A DNA stretch of 56,113 nt from Scenedesmus sp. ARA3 (taxonomy: Eukaryota > Chlorophyta > Chlorophyceae > Sphaeropleales > Scenedesmaceae): positions 1-56,113 of the forward strand of contig RWJK01000768.1 of assembly GCA_004335835.1 (NCBI GenBank), given 5' to 3'. The notes under the pieces were generated by a model. It saw nothing but the letters and a program-made list of their open reading frames with translations, did not search any database and was not told where the DNA came from. The position numbers and the translations under genes were made by a program. Below are positions 1 through 11,582 of the stretch, in pieces; the first letter of the stretch is position 1; every line of letters starts with the position of its first letter.

Positions 1-502
1 TGCTCCAGATGCTGCAAGCGCAGAGCAGCAGGCAGCCTTCAAGCAGCAGGTGGCAGCACAGACTGAGCAGCTGCTGTGGCTGGCTCACAGGCTGCAGCTG
101 CAGCCGCTGGTGCAGTACATGCACAGCTGCATTTGGGCCCTCTCAGTCTTTGGTACATCAGTGCTGCGGGGCTTAGATGACGTGGTGTTCACCCCGCGCG
201 TGCTGGAGGCGGCTGGCGTTGCCGGCCTGCCAGCTGGCAAGCAGATGCTGATCAACAGCGTGCGGGGAGAGGTGCTGACGCTGGCAAACTCTGCATCCCT
301 GGGGCCGGCAAGTCTGCAGCCCATTGGCTTGACGCAGCAGCAGCAGCAGCCACTGAGGTTTAAAGCAGTGGTCAATCGCAGCACGCTGAGCACGCCTGGT
401 GACACTGTAGCAGTCGAGCTGGATTTGTTTGGTGCATCTACAATGATGCTGGGGTCCTCCACGTTTGCAGTGCAACTGCGGCTTGGGCCATACATACAGT
501 GA
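1..502 (+). CDS. C-terminal part of an unrecognised protein (5' truncated by window)
   Basis: One reading frame is open from base 2 to the TGA at 500-502, giving about 166 residues with no start in view, so this is the last exon, or part of it, of a gene that begins before the window. The sequence is helical and Gln/Leu-rich at first (LLWLAHRLQLQPLVQYMHS), then a region around VLEAAGVAGLPAGKQML, a five-Gln run, and a beta-rich tail ending LRLGPYIQ. Codon use is GC-rich and CAG-rich like the other genes here. I do not recognise a family. The first half loosely resembles the helical part of BTB/BACK-type proteins, but I see no diagnostic motif. Confidence 0.6.
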   Translation, partial: APDAASAEQQAAFKQQVAAQTEQLLWLAHRLQLQPLVQYMHSCIWALSVFGTSVLRGLDDVVFTPRVLEAAGVAGLPAGKQMLINSVRGEVLTLANSASLGPASLQPIGLTQQQQQPLRFKAVVNRSTLSTPGDTVAVELDLFGASTMMLGSSTFAVQLRLGPYIQ

Positions 503-1998
503 ACACTGCCCTCTAGCGCAGTCAGCTGCCTGGTGCATACAGGTGTGGAGCAATGGCTGGATACTTTCACCTACGGGGATGGGCAGTCTTGTGTTGCATT
601 CGTTTCACGATCAGCTCATTCTGCTGGACACACTACTGTTTAGCTTGTGTATTGGCTTCCTTATGTAGCTGTGCATAAGTAGCAGGCTGTGAAGGTAGCA
701 AGGAGCGCTGATGCCTATGGGTTGTTTGTGCAGGACTGTGGTTTCTTGACCTGAAAGCGACTGGTTTGATCTTCAACTAGCACTGTAGTGACTGGTGCAT
801 GCCAGGGCGCAAATGTAGCTTTGCGACGCTTCATGCACATATGTCTATACAGATCACTGTGTACCTGTCGGCATGATGTTGCTGCAATGATGTAGGGACA
901 GGGTCCATTGACACAAGGATTATTCCAGGTGCATGTAAGCAGTCTAGCGACGCGGTGTGCACCTACCTGCCTGTTGCTTGCCTTTTGTGTAAGTAGGCGT
1001 GCCGAATGAAACTGGCCTTGGCATACCAGGGGGAGGCCGCTGCTATTGCTGCTGCCCATCATGTTCTTGGTATCTGTTTCCTACTTGCGGGTAATGGCGG
1101 CGGCAACTGAACATGCTTGGTCACTTCATTGTTGTGGATATGTTGGCTGTACATATGCGATGCATGTATCCTGCAGCCTTGATGGTGTGTAACAAAAGAG
1201 AAAGAGTCCTGGAAGCCAGTAATGTTCAACTGCTGCGCAACAAGTTTTCAGATGTAATGATTCAACATGGGCCCTACAGCGCCACCTTTGTCCTTGCTTG
1301 CATTAGCCAAGCAGGACCAGTCAACACCATGCCTGCTTAAGGCAAGCTTGCCTCAAAGCCGAACGATTGCTGATGTCCTTATGGCTGTCAAATGCATCAG
1401 ACAGGGCGTGCATGCTCAAAACCTGACCTGCTTTACAGCACCTGCTGTAAGCTGTACACGCAGCATGAGCCCGTGCATGGTTGCATCACATGAAAGATTG
1501 CTGTGCTTTGCTGACCAGGCACGGCTTCAATGCACATCACCACACTAGTGCCAAGACAAAAGCGCGGCGCAGTGCCAGCACCGTTGCCTTATCATTGCCA
1601 ACAATGCGCATGCAAGAACATGCTGCGTGGGACAGCATGTGTGTGATACCATCTGCAAGGGCATGCAGCCAGCAGTTATTCTACTGCATGGCTGCACTGA
1701 GTTCAACAGAGCAACGCAGTGCAGAGCAGTGCAGAGAACACGTGCTGCTGTACTCTGTTCACACTGAAGGAGATGTGCAGCCTGTGCTGGTGTGTGGCAG
1801 CTGCCATCGTCGACACTCAGCTGCTGTTCAACTATGCACTACTCCCACGTTGCATGCAAATGGAGCCTGCTGCCAGGCAGAGCTCTGGGGATGATGGTCA
1901 AACTCCCAAACACGTGGAAGCTGTGTGTGGAGCCCTGGAGCAAGCTCCTGGGAGTGCAGATTGTGCTGTTGCCGTCACTGGCTGCTGTGCCTAGCACT
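503..1998. other. Intergenic interval, nothing recognised
   Basis: About 1.5 kb between the convergent ends of the partial gene and the fucosyltransferase-like gene. Short frames occur on both strands, but none has splice sites, a plausible start or family resemblance. I see no RNA gene or repeat array. It probably holds the two 3' untranslated regions. Confidence 0.5.
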
Positions 1999-3815
1999 TC
2001 AGGTAGATGAAGGAATTGCAGCCGTGTCCTGCTCTGCTGCAGCTGCTGCTGTTGCCGATGTGGGTGTTTCTCCAGAGCCATGTGGCGCCATGCCCACGCG
2101 TATCTTCAGCTCACCCACTGCTGCAGCTGAAAGTGTCCCGTTGCTGTCCAGCGGCATGATCCAATGCTTCAGCGGCACCCTGAACTGCTGCTGCTTGGCA
2201 TTCGGGAAGAATACATTGAATCCATCCGGATTCAGCAGCGCAGCTGACAAACTGAAAGCTGAGTTGCTCATAACCAGTATGTCTGCTGTGGCCAGCATCT
2301 GCCAGCTCCAAGCTAGATCTTTGCTGACTAGCAGCACTGCTCCCGGCAGCTGCTGCTGCAGCAGCTGCAGCTCTGCTTTGCCTTCTGCTGTGTGTGGTGT
2401 CTCTGTGAAAATCTCAATGGTGAAGATGCAGCCAGCAGCATCCAGCACCTGCAATCAGTGTTTGCAGTTACCCATGTGCTGTTGGATGTTGGCATGTCAT
2501 GCAGTGTAGTCATGTCTTGCTATCCTCTGTCCTCTTCCACGACTGACATGCACTAGCCCATCTTGCAGCTGACCCTCAGCACCACTGCATGGGCCCTCTG
2601 TGCATCAGCAAAGTCCAAGACCAGGGTTCACCTGCTTGATCTGCTGCACGACAGTTGATAGAATGTCTCAGACAGCCTTGCAGCTGCCCTTAGCACCGCT
2701 GCAGTCACTGCACTGTAGAATCCAGCCGCACACATCTAGCAAGCTGCAAAACGCATCCCACCTGCATGATCTGCCGCACAACGTTGACGAAGTAGTACGG
2801 CGACAGCATCCGATCAGCCCAGCGCTTGTTTTCTGCGATGTCACCTCGCCTGAAGTGCACAGCTAGCCGCAGGCCGTGCAGCAGGTAGGGCCGGCCTGGC
2901 TGCGGCGGGGCATCTGGCTGCGGCCTGTCACACACAAGCCTGGCCTGCATGAACACAGTGCAAAGAGCATTTGAGACAGTTGGATATGGAAAAAATGTGC
3001 CACCATGCAGCAGGTAAGGCCTGCCTGGCTGCGGCGGGGCATCTGGCTGCGGCCACACACCAGCCTGGCCTGCAAAAGCCCAGGTAAAGACAGATACAGG
3101 ACATGCAGATGATGTGCCAGGCATTACTGCAAACCGGCTGCAACTGGTTTTACTACCATGCAGCAGCATGCATGTATGCAGAGTGTTCGTGCTTCTGTAT
3201 CATGCAGGAGAACACATCATGCAGCCGCCTGCAGCAACAACAGCTGTAGATGCTCAACGCCGCTGTTCACACACGCATCAGCCGCAAATGCACATGCTGT
3301 CTCTGGACTGTGCTGACAATGCAACAGACACTCACTGAAGGGTGCTTGGGCTGAAACTGCGGCACCGCCAGATACATGTCCGAGTAGTTGTGCAGGATGC
3401 TTGTCGCAAACTCCGTAGATATCAGCAGCGGCCGCTTTTTCTGCAGCGCATCCTCTGCTAGCCCAGCAAGTGTATTCCAGCCCAGCTTTGGCACATATTT
3501 GTGCTCCCAGCCGCTGACTTGCTCCTCTGTTACTGTAGATGGCAGCGTGATCAGCCGCCTGAGCTTCTCAACGAGGCGTTTGTCTGCTTCTTTCAAGCCG
3601 CTGCAATCAGACTTGCGGAAATGCACCCGACCATCTACATGGCCAATGCAGCGGATGGGCCTGTGCAAGTATCCAATGTTGAGGCTTTTTGCAACTGCAT
3701 ACAGCTCAAGCATGCGCATGGTTTGTGCTCCTACACCGTCCAGCAGCTGGTGTGCATACACCAGGGCCACATTCTGCTGCATCCAAGGGTGGCTGTACAC
3801 TGGCAGGCTTGGCCA

Positions 3816-3848
<33 letters not shown>

Positions 3849-4212
3849 GCCGCTGCCGCTGCTGCTGCTGGCAGAGGTCTTGACATCGCTGCTAAACAAT
3901 GCTTGCATGCTATGCTCCTGCACAACAACACGTGAATCAGCCTTGACGTCAAGCGTTTGATACTGCAAGCAGGAGGTGCGTATGTAGTTAGCCAACAGCT
4001 TTGGCACAGCAGCAGCAGCAGTGCCAGCAACCTCACAGTGCTTGTGCTGACAGCAGCCTATTCAAGGAGTGTTGATGGCTGGAATATGAAGCTCAGCTGC
4101 CTGAAATGCGTACATAAGCGTGGGTCGGGGTGATCCAGCTTACGTGTTGCTGCTGGCACAGAGCCACTGGTGCCAGAAAGAGCAGAAGGGTCAGACAACT
4201 TCGTTCCATCAT
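1999..4212 (-). CDS. Secreted/Golgi fucosyltransferase-like glycosyltransferase
   Basis: Four exons fit in phase: 4212-4144, 4046-3336, 2899-2762 and 2448-1999, total 455 aa. Exon 1 is a near-perfect signal peptide or anchor: two Met, then a Leu-rich stretch ending at ALCQQQ. Exon 2 carries a Ser/Gly run and a conserved block with HPWMQQNVALVYAHQLLDG and SLNIGYLHRPIRCIG. Exon 3 has LAVHFRRGDI (residues 272-281), matching the HxRRxD motif I of the alpha-1,2/alpha-1,6/O-fucosyltransferase superfamily, which contacts GDP-fucose. Exon 4 has ADILVMSNSAFSLSAALL, like the C-terminal nucleotide-binding motif. The donor sugar and acceptor are not shown by sequence, so fucose is inference from motif I. 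The Met doublet at 4212 was chosen because it gives the signal peptide and a phase-0 junction (GTAAGC donor). Confidence 0.8.
2624..2653 (-). repeat. Decayed copy of the 3' end and donor of fucosyltransferase exon 3
   Basis: It repeats 2755-2785 with an offset of 130 bp. On the minus strand both contain GT(G/C)..GCAGATCA.GCAGGTG, that is the end of exon 3 (VVRQIMQ) plus its GT donor. It sits in the intron just downstream of exon 3. Confidence 0.75.
3003..3073 (-). repeat. Decayed copy of the acceptor and 5' part of fucosyltransferase exon 3
   Basis: The stretch repeats 2876-2944 with an offset of 129 bp. On the minus strand both read ccgcag, then CCAGG..GGCC..TACCTGCTGCA. The copy lies in the intron upstream of exon 3 (in gene sense), keeps the AG acceptor and stops matching soon after the LLHG codons. 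Confidence 0.85.
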
Positions 4213-4388
4213 TATTGACCATATAAAGCTTGATTTAGCAATAGCTGACGAATGTTAAGCTTATTCATGCGTTCAGCACAGAAGCGGGGTGGTGGGCGCG
4301 CCGAACGAGGGAACGCACTGTGTTCGCGATGCCGAAAACATCCAGCAAGCATCAAGCAAGATACAAAATTCATATTGAAAGTATATAC

Positions 4389-6009
4389 ATGGTGGATGAC
4401 GGAATAGAAGATGAGCGCCAACTTGAGCGGTTTCGCTTCGTTATGCCTACCTTGCTACCTACCATGACGCAGCTCTGCTTGGAGTGATTGATTACCAAAC
4501 TACGCCTGAGTACTTAAAATTTTGCTTCTTTCACCTTCCAGCACGCAAACGGATAGCACTGGTTCCATCAGCGGAATGGAACACCTGCGCGATGCGCAGC
4601 AGCAACAGCAGGCGATACTCAACTACATCAGGCTCGGAGCAGTCTCATGCAGACTTTCAGGCACCCGGGAGCAGCTGTCGTACCACAGCGAGGCCAAACA
4701 TGCCCTCAGTCAAGATGGCAGGGAGCAGCTACTGTCACACATCCTGGAAATGGAAGCTCCCGAGATGATGCACAGCAGCAGCTGCGATGGCAGCCAGCAA
4801 AGTAATGGTCGCCTCTCCTGGAGCAACGACTTCCAGCTGCTGCCCCTCTCAAAAGGCCACAGGAACTTCTGCCACAGCAGCAGGGAAAGCAGCGAGCAGC
4901 AGCAGCAGGTTGTAGCGGCGCGGGGCTTTGCGCGTGGAGAGGTTTTGGGCCTTGTGCTGGGCTGCATGATGCCAGCTAATGATGCAGAGCAGTTGCTGCT
5001 GTCAGCTGCCTCGCCAGAGGAGGCGCTGCAGGTGGCAAGGCTGAGCTTCAGCTTTGAGCTTGCGGGGGAAGGCGGGCAGCAGCAGCAGGCTGCAGCTGGG
5101 CACAGCAGCGGCAGTGAGCGGCGCTGTGTGTCTGTGGTAGCAGCTGGATTCCTGAGTGGCAACCCTCTGGCACAGGTGCGGTGCTCAACACTTGGTGGCG
5201 CAACCAAAGAAAGGGCTGTGTGCCTGCCTGTCCGTTGAACAGTTGCGTCTGTACCCTGCTCTTCCAGCAGTAGACCCTGATTCTCTGAGATGACGCTGTT
5301 GGCAACCATTTTGTTCAATGGTTGTATCTTTTAAACAATGATAACACTGCTGCAAACTACCAGCGTGATGAGCATGCAATAGCACGGTTGCAGCAGTGCA
5401 CCTGACACCGTTCGCTGCTGTTATTTCTGTTTTCTGCAGGTGTTGGACTACAGGCAGCTGGGTCCCTACTGCCAGGTGCTGGGGCCAGGAGCAGGCAGCC
5501 CCAACGCTGCGCTGCTGCCGGTGTCACACAACAGGACAGGCAAAGTGTACCTTGCTGTTGTGGCGGTACGTGACATCACAGCTGGCACTGAAGTCACGTT
5601 TGACTGCGGCACAGCAAGCTATGCAAGCCGCATTGATGCTGTGCTGCGCTGCTGCCTGAGCAGCAACCAGCAGCAGCTGCTGCTGATCAAGCAGCGGCTC
5701 GAGCAGCAGGAGGAAAAGCTCAAAACCATCAAAACAACAGCAGAGCAGCAGCAGCAGCAGCAGCAGCAGCTGCAATATAAGGCGTCAGATTCGCAGGATC
5801 TGCCAGTCTGCCCCATGCCTGCAGGAAATGATGTGCCTGCAGGAAAGCTGCACAAGTCGCTGATGAGTCAGCTTTTGGCGGCGCTCGCCACTTGCAGGAA
5901 ACTTCCTGCAAGCAGCGCGCAGCGCAGCGAGCTCGATAAGCTGCTGCAGCAGGCAGTGACGCTTGCACATGAGGCTGTGGGGCTCTGGTCCTCTGCAGCA
6001 GCTACAGTT

Positions 6010-6047
<38 letters not shown>

Positions 6048-7684
6048 GCAGCAAGCTGGCAGTGGATTAGCTGTCAAGGCAGCAGCAGCAGCAGCAACAG
6101 GACAGAAGGAGGAGGCAGCTGCTGCAGCACAGTCAAGTGCACTGTCAGGTGCATCATCTACACCCTCTGCCCCACGCACACCAACATTTGCAGGATTCCT
6201 GGAGGTCGCTGCAGCAGCAGACAACAACAACAAGCAGCAGCACACCCATCAGGCCCCAGCAGCAGCGGTTGCTGGGCGGCGCGGCATTCACCTTACTAGC
6301 TTTGGCTCTGCCGGCAGCTGCGAGTCTGTATCAGCAGCAGGTATGCGGCCATCTCGCTGGTCTCACAGCATCTCAGCAGCAGTAGAAGTGCCCCCGGCAT
6401 GGCAGCAGGGTGGTGCTGAGGCAGACCAGCAGGACTGGCAGCAGCAGCAGCAGCAGCAGGGGCCACCTCCAGAGGGCGAGACAAGTCTGCTGGATGACGA
6501 ATTCACCTACGAGCAGCAGCAGGAGCTGCAGCAGCAGGGCTTTGGGTTCCACACAGGGCAGGAGGCAGGGTGCTGTGATGATGGATATGAGGAAGGAGGG
6601 GAGGTGTGTGCTGGATCAGTGCAGGCGAACGTGCAGCCTCTGGTTCGGCAGCTGATCAGGTGAGGCTGTTGGATGCAGTAGACTGCGGCAGCTGATCAGG
6701 TGAGGCTGTTGGATGCAGTAGACTGCGGCAGCTGATCAGGTGAGGCTGTTGGATGCAGTAGACTGCGGCAGCTGATCAGGTGAGGCTGTTGGATGCAGTA
6801 GACTGCGGCAGCTGATCAGGTGAGGCTGTTGGATGCAGTAGAGTGAAGAGGGTGGTGCTGTGGTGCTGTGGTGGTGCTGTGGAGATAGGACGGTGAGGCT
6901 GCAGTGCTGCTGCAGTGATACTTCAGCGCAGCAGCCGCCGACCGCCACTGTTGCTGCAATCGCCATCATGAACATGGACTTCTTCATAACTAATGCATAT
7001 TGCTGCGCGCGTGCTGCTTCCTCGTTATGTCTGCCGCGCAGCCAGCACAAGTACATGCAGCGCCTGGCCGCCAACGCCATCATGAACATGGCCTACAACT
7101 GCACAGACAGCCGCGGCGTCATTGCGGAGGCAGGAGCCATCCCTCCCCTGGTGGCCATGCTCAAGCTGCCCAGCCGCAGCTGCCAGGTGCGCAGTGCACT
7201 CTTGCTTGGTCTTGCAGGGACATATGTGTAAATGACAGGTGTGGGGCAAGCACTGCACCTTGCGACAATGATGCTGGTCAGCGGACAGTGCAGCTTGCAG
7301 GAAGACTGCTGCAGTGACTCCGCTGGTGGCCATGCTCAAGCTGCCCAGCCGCAGCTGCCAGGTAAGCTTGCAGGAAACTTGCAGCCACCATGCGGGTTGC
7401 CAGCTGTGTCACTGGCAGATATGTAACATGCAGTTGCCAGGTGGCATGCTCCAGCTGCCCAGCCACAGCTGCCGGGTGAGTCATGTTTTAGCAGCACAGC
7501 TTGCAGGACAGGTGCGGTACAGCCGGCTTACCATGTTGCCACGGCGCACAAGTAAATTGCCTGTGTGGGCCGCAACAGCATTTTGCTGGGCATGAAGTTC
7601 TAAACCTCACCACCCCAGATTCAACTCTTGCTGGGATTATGCTAGCTCACTGTGTAGCTCTGTACAATGCGACGCCATCACGTA

Positions 7685-7722
<38 letters not shown>

Positions 7723-9687
7723 GTTTCAGGCTGCCGCATCTGGTGCGCTGTCCAACCTGTGCATTGAGAACATGCCCAACCAGGCAGCCATTGCTGCCCT
7801 GGGAGGCATCCAGCTGCTCACAGGTGCGACAGTGCACAGCTACGCTTGCAGCTTGACTGGTGGGATGATCTCAAAGGGCAGTCACTGCTAGAGCCCCCAA
7901 AGGGCGATTGCAACCTCTAACGGATCTGGTAGCTGGCAAAAGACCTACTCCTGGCGCCCATACAGCTTGCAAAGCACCTGCTGCATTGTGCGCCGCAGGA
8001 TACAGGACAGCCACAGTTGCAGCAAGCACCACCCATCCTGTACATGCAGTCTTGAGCCAAGCTGCTCCCGCTACATCTGATTGCTTTGCGCAGGCCTGCT
8101 GTCCAGCAAGAGCGGCGCGGTGCAGCGCTCAGCAGCGCGTGCGCTGAACAACCTGGCCTGGAACATCGACAACCGCGCAGTGATTGCTGCTGCGGGCGGC
8201 ATCCCATCACTAGTCAGGTGAGGCTGCAGCTGACCAGGAGAGAGCTTGTGAAGTGTGCCTGAAATTGCAGGCAAGTGTAAGTACATGGCATGTCCTTGTC
8301 TTGTGCTGCGGATGCTGAGCAGCATGCAATCAGCTGAAACATCAAAGGACCCAATCAGATACCTCACAGAAGCAATTTCAGACATTCATACCATGCGCCG
8401 TGCTCAACCAGCAGCGCGCGCGCTCAAAGCAAAGAGTCCCGTTGTGTTCTGCTTCCTGCAGGCTGCTGGCCAGCAGCTGCGCTGATGTGCAGGAGCACGC
8501 GGCTGCCGCGCTGATGAACATGGCACGGGACATCATCTACGGCATACCCGTGGCCATCGCAACAGCTGGAGGCATCCCAGCACTGGTCAGGTGAGGCATG
8601 ATAAGTGTACATTTGGCTTGGGGTGGATGTCAGGAGCCGTAGCGGCACTGGCTATGCAATAATTGCGTTTAGGGTTCGTCAAGGCACCCTAGCACAGTGC
8701 AAGCGGATGTTGATGTAAGAGTCAGTAGCACGTCAGCACTGCTGTGGTTGGGTTGTGGGGTTCCGCGCTGATGAACATGGCGCGTGACATCATCTACGGC
8801 ATACCCGTGGCCATCGCAGCAGCAGGCGGCATCCCGGCTCTCGTCAGGTGAGGCTGTTGGGAAGGATTGAGGACAGCTCTCAAGACTGGTGCGTGGTCAT
8901 CAGACCATGCTGCCGCTGCTGCTGACATTTTGCTCAGCTGGGTTGCTGTTGTTATGTTGTTGTTCTGTGGCATCCAACCGACGTTCAGATGCCTGCAGAG
9001 CAGTGCTGCAATGCTTGCAACACCCTGCCAACAATGTTGCTTCTGCTGTCTGCTTGCAGCCTGCTAACTAATGTTCGGCAGAGGTACTGGATTCGGCAGC
9101 GGGCACGCTGTGATGCACCCGCCTAATACCTCCTGACGCCCTGCTACTGCTGCTGCTGTGCTGATTGCCTGCAGCCTGTTGCGCCTCGACTGTTCAGCAG
9201 AGATGCAGGACTCGGCAGCAGGCGCACTGATGCACCTGGCTTACAGCATCTGCTGATCCTGGTCTCTGCTGCTGCTGTTTTTGTGTCTGTATGTCTGCAG
9301 CCTGTTGCGCCTCCACTGCTCAGCAGAGATGCAGGAATCGGCAGCAGGCACACTGCACCCCACCTACTTCTTTCTCACATCTGCCACTGCTGCTGCCAAC
9401 AATGCTGTTGCTGCTGCTTGCTTGCAGCCTGCTGCGTCTCGACTGCTCAGCAGAAGTACAGGACTCAGCAGCAGGCGCACTGATGAACCTGGCTTACAGC
9501 ACGCCAAGCAACCGCGCTGCCATCCACGCAGCGGGTGGCATCGGCCCCTTGGTGGCTCTGCTGAGCAGCAGCAGCCCATTTGTGCGGCGCAGCGCAGCAG
9601 GGGCTTTGAAGAACTGCTCCAGGGAGTCTGAGGAGAACCAGGCTGCCATTGTGGCTGCTGGGGGCATCCCTTTCCTGGTGAGTATTA

Positions 9688-9723
<36 letters not shown>

Positions 9724-10177
9724 GCCATAGTGGTGTCTCTTTGCTGGTGGGCTGTTGAATCAGAGCAGCAGGTGATGCTTGGTTGCATGTTGTGCTTGAT
9801 GCTGCAGCTGAACTCATCAGGTACCATCCCTAGTGCAATGCACTGACCCTCATGCACTATGCCGTGCCTGCTGTGTCTTGCACTTGGCAGGTTTCGCTGC
9901 TGAAGGGTGACAGGGACGATGCACGCTTTGAGGGAGGCGCTGTAAGACCTGGGGCACCTTCTGCTGAAGCGACTTCTACGTTACATGCTGTGCTGCTTTT
10001 CCACTGCACTGCGCTGTGCAGGTTGCGCTGCTGAAGGGAGACAGGGACGATGCTCGCTTTGAGGCAGGGGGCGCGCTGTGGAACCTGGTGCACAACAGCG
10101 GCGAGCACCTGGCTGAGTTGGCAGCAGCAGGAGGTGTACCTGACCTGGCAGCACTGATGTCAGACCAGCCGCAGTAG
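4389..10177 (+). CDS. SET-like domain plus armadillo-repeat fusion protein
   Basis: Nine exons fit in phase: 4389-4483 (tentative), 4542-5175, 5440-6659, 7042-7186, 7730-7823, 8094-8217, 8462-8590, 9428-9677, 10022-10177; 948 aa. Residues about 150-300 look like a divergent SET fold: VVAARGFARGEVLGLVLG resembles the opening strands and AVRDITAGTEVTFDCG the closing 'RDI.aG.E.t.DyG' block. An NPLAQVLDYR segment sits where NHSC is normal, so methyltransferase activity is doubtful. A Gln/Ala/Ser-rich linker follows, then residues about 640-948 hold armadillo repeats (IPPLVAML, IPSLVR, GPLVALL; ALNNLAWN, ALMNMA, ALWNLVHN). The junction is one reading frame with matched splice phases, so a single gene is favoured, but transcript support would be needed to exclude two genes. 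The first exon and start are weak (GTGATT donor); ATG 4576 is an alternative. Confidence 0.72.
6646..6841 (+). repeat. 40-bp tandem minisatellite carrying the exon 3 donor site
   Basis: The 40-bp unit is repeated four full times (6661-6820) plus a 21-bp partial unit, and its last 15 bases are also the end of exon 3. Every full unit contains GCTGATCAG followed by GTGAGG, an exact copy of the exon end and 5' splice site. The first copy is contiguous with the exon and is the one that gives the ARM reading frame. Confidence 0.95.
7318..7480 (+). repeat. Two decayed copies of the 3' end and donor of SET-ARM exon 4
   Basis: The exon end at 7142-7187 (PLVAMLKLPSRSCQ plus GTGCGC) recurs at about 7320-7364 (ends CTGCCAG/GTAAGC) and 7441-7478 (ends CTGCCGG/GTGAGTC). 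Offsets between donors are 175 and 114 bp. Identity falls with distance. Confidence 0.9.
8760..8853 (+). repeat. Copy of the 3' two-thirds and donor of SET-ARM exon 7
   Basis: It repeats 8502-8596 (ALMNMARDIIYGIPVAIA, ending GGIPALVR plus GTGAGG) with an offset of 257 bp and about 90% identity by eye. It lacks the exon's 5' part and has no acceptor directly before it, so it should stay unspliced intron. Confidence 0.92.
9171..9400 (+). repeat. Two decayed copies of the acceptor and 5' part of SET-ARM exon 8
   Basis: Acceptor-linked copies begin at 9175 and 9301; the true exon begins at 9428 (offsets 126 and 127). All start CCTG(T/C)TGCG(C/T)CTC and run through the codons of CSAEMQDSAAG. Copy 1 reaches a TGA after LAYSIC and copy 2 diverges after the Gly codon, so neither can replace the true exon. 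Confidence 0.93.
9891..9945 (+). repeat. Decayed copy of the acceptor and 5' part of SET-ARM exon 9
   Basis: It matches 10022-10075 (VALLKGDRDDARFE) with an offset of 131 bp, keeps the cag acceptor and ends in a frame with TAA. Confidence 0.9.
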
Positions 10178-10219
10178 CAGCAGCAAAACCGACAGGGTAC
10201 CTGTAGTAGCAACAGCAGC

Positions 10220-10417
10220 AGCGGCAGCGGCGGGCACCTGGCCGAGCTGGCAGCAGCAGAAGGGGTGCCAGACTTGGCAGCGCTAATGGCAGACCAGCCG
10301 CAGTAGCAGCAACAGCAGCAGCAGCAGCAGCAGCAGTGACAAGCAAGCACTTGGCAGAGCTGGCAGCAGCAGGAGGGGTGCCTGACCTGGCAGCACTGAT
10401 GTCAGACCAGCCGCAGT

Positions 10418-10470
<53 letters not shown>

Positions 10471-10551
10471 TGACAGGCGAGCACCTGGCTGAGCTGGCAG
10501 CAGCAAGAGGTGTACCTGACCTGGCAGCGCTGATGTCAGATCAGCCGCAGT

Positions 10552-10585
<34 letters not shown>

Positions 10586-10800
10586 GCGACGGTGGCTGTG
10601 GCGGTGATGGCAAGCACCTGGCAGAGCTGGCAGCAGCAGGAGGGGTACCAGGATTGGCAGCACTGATGTCAGACCAACTGCAGTGAGTTTCTGAGCAAGC
10701 AGCAGCAGCAAATGCAGCCGCAAGCACCTGGCTGAGCTGGCAGCAGCAGCAGGAGGGATGCCTGACCTGGCAGCTGTAGATGTCCAACCAACCGCAGAAA
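10220..10800 (+). repeat. Five tandem copies of the terminal coding block of SET-ARM
   Basis: The last 77 bases of the coding region (10101-10177, HLAELAAAGGVPDLAALMS to the TAG) recur at about 10229-10306, 10338-10419, 10471-10553, 10608-10686 and 10717-10800. Copies 1-3 keep the same PQ-stop; copy 4 ends in TGA; copy 5 has lost its stop and carries an internal TAG. CAG arrays separate the copies. Confidence 0.95.
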
Positions 10801-11582
10801 CATCGAGTGGCAAACAGCAGCAGCAGTTTGCAGCACACACCGCCGTGGTTTACAATACAGCTGGTGCTGGTGCTGCAGCGGTTGATGCTGCTGGTTGCGT
10901 CTGACAGCCCATGTTTGAGGCTTGGGAGAACTTTTGGTGGCCAAAATGGGTTGACCAGCTGTAGGTCAAGGTGTCATGGTTGAAGACTTGTTGATAGCGG
11001 CGAGAGCAGTGATAGGAGCACTGGAGTGCTCCTATTACTGCTGCGAGCTGAAGGGTGGGCCTGGAACATGGAATGGTTTAATCTTATGGGTGACATCATG
11101 GGCTGATGTCCCGTCATTGGCAACTTGTAGTAGGAGCTAACCAGCAGGAAAGGGACGCGTTGTGCTGTGTGTTGGTAAGTATGATACAGCATCAGTGCTT
11201 GGGCTGTGTGCGTGTTGATGGTGACCTGTGATGTTCTGAAAAGACACTGCGTTCTTTCGGCAAAGGCTTGGATGGATGCTGATCTGGCAAGCGTTTGTGG
11301 GATGGCCAGCGATGCACGTGCCGCATATCAATGACGCTGCTGGCATTACGGGGTGTCACACGCAGCATGCTAGGAGTGAGTGAGTGAGTGATTACCCAGG
11401 CAGCTCTGCATCTGTTGGGTAAGTTAGGGCTGGAGAAGGTGTGTGTGGCCAGGGGCGGCGCCCCTGGGCTCCACGCCCTCTACCTGTCGCAGCATGCTAT
11501 GACGCGCAGTTGATGCGCGGATGGCTCTTTATGGCAGGGCTTTATCAGCAGCTGGACAGTTGTTATGTGCCACCCATGACAG
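10801..11582. other. Intergenic interval downstream of SET-ARM
   Basis: No coding region is supported. It holds a short GAGT repeat near 11376-11391 and a GC-rich inverted repeat near 11449-11463 (aggggcggcgcccct). The rest shows nothing I can name. Confidence 0.5.

Noticed and set aside
3501..4036. Poly-Ala frames over the CTG array at 3817-3846 on both strands
   Set aside because: Other-frame readings of the Ser-coding array in the fucosyltransferase-like exon 2, which has the homology and splice support.
10422..10460. CAG arrays after SET-ARM considered as a CRISPR-like array
   Set aside because: The repeated blocks are copies of the gene's own last codons with variable CAG arrays between; no unique spacers, and the DNA is eukaryotic.
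11449..11463. GC-rich inverted repeat as a terminator or hairpin RNA
   Set aside because: A single short palindrome in intergenic DNA of a eukaryote, with no U-tract or conserved context.
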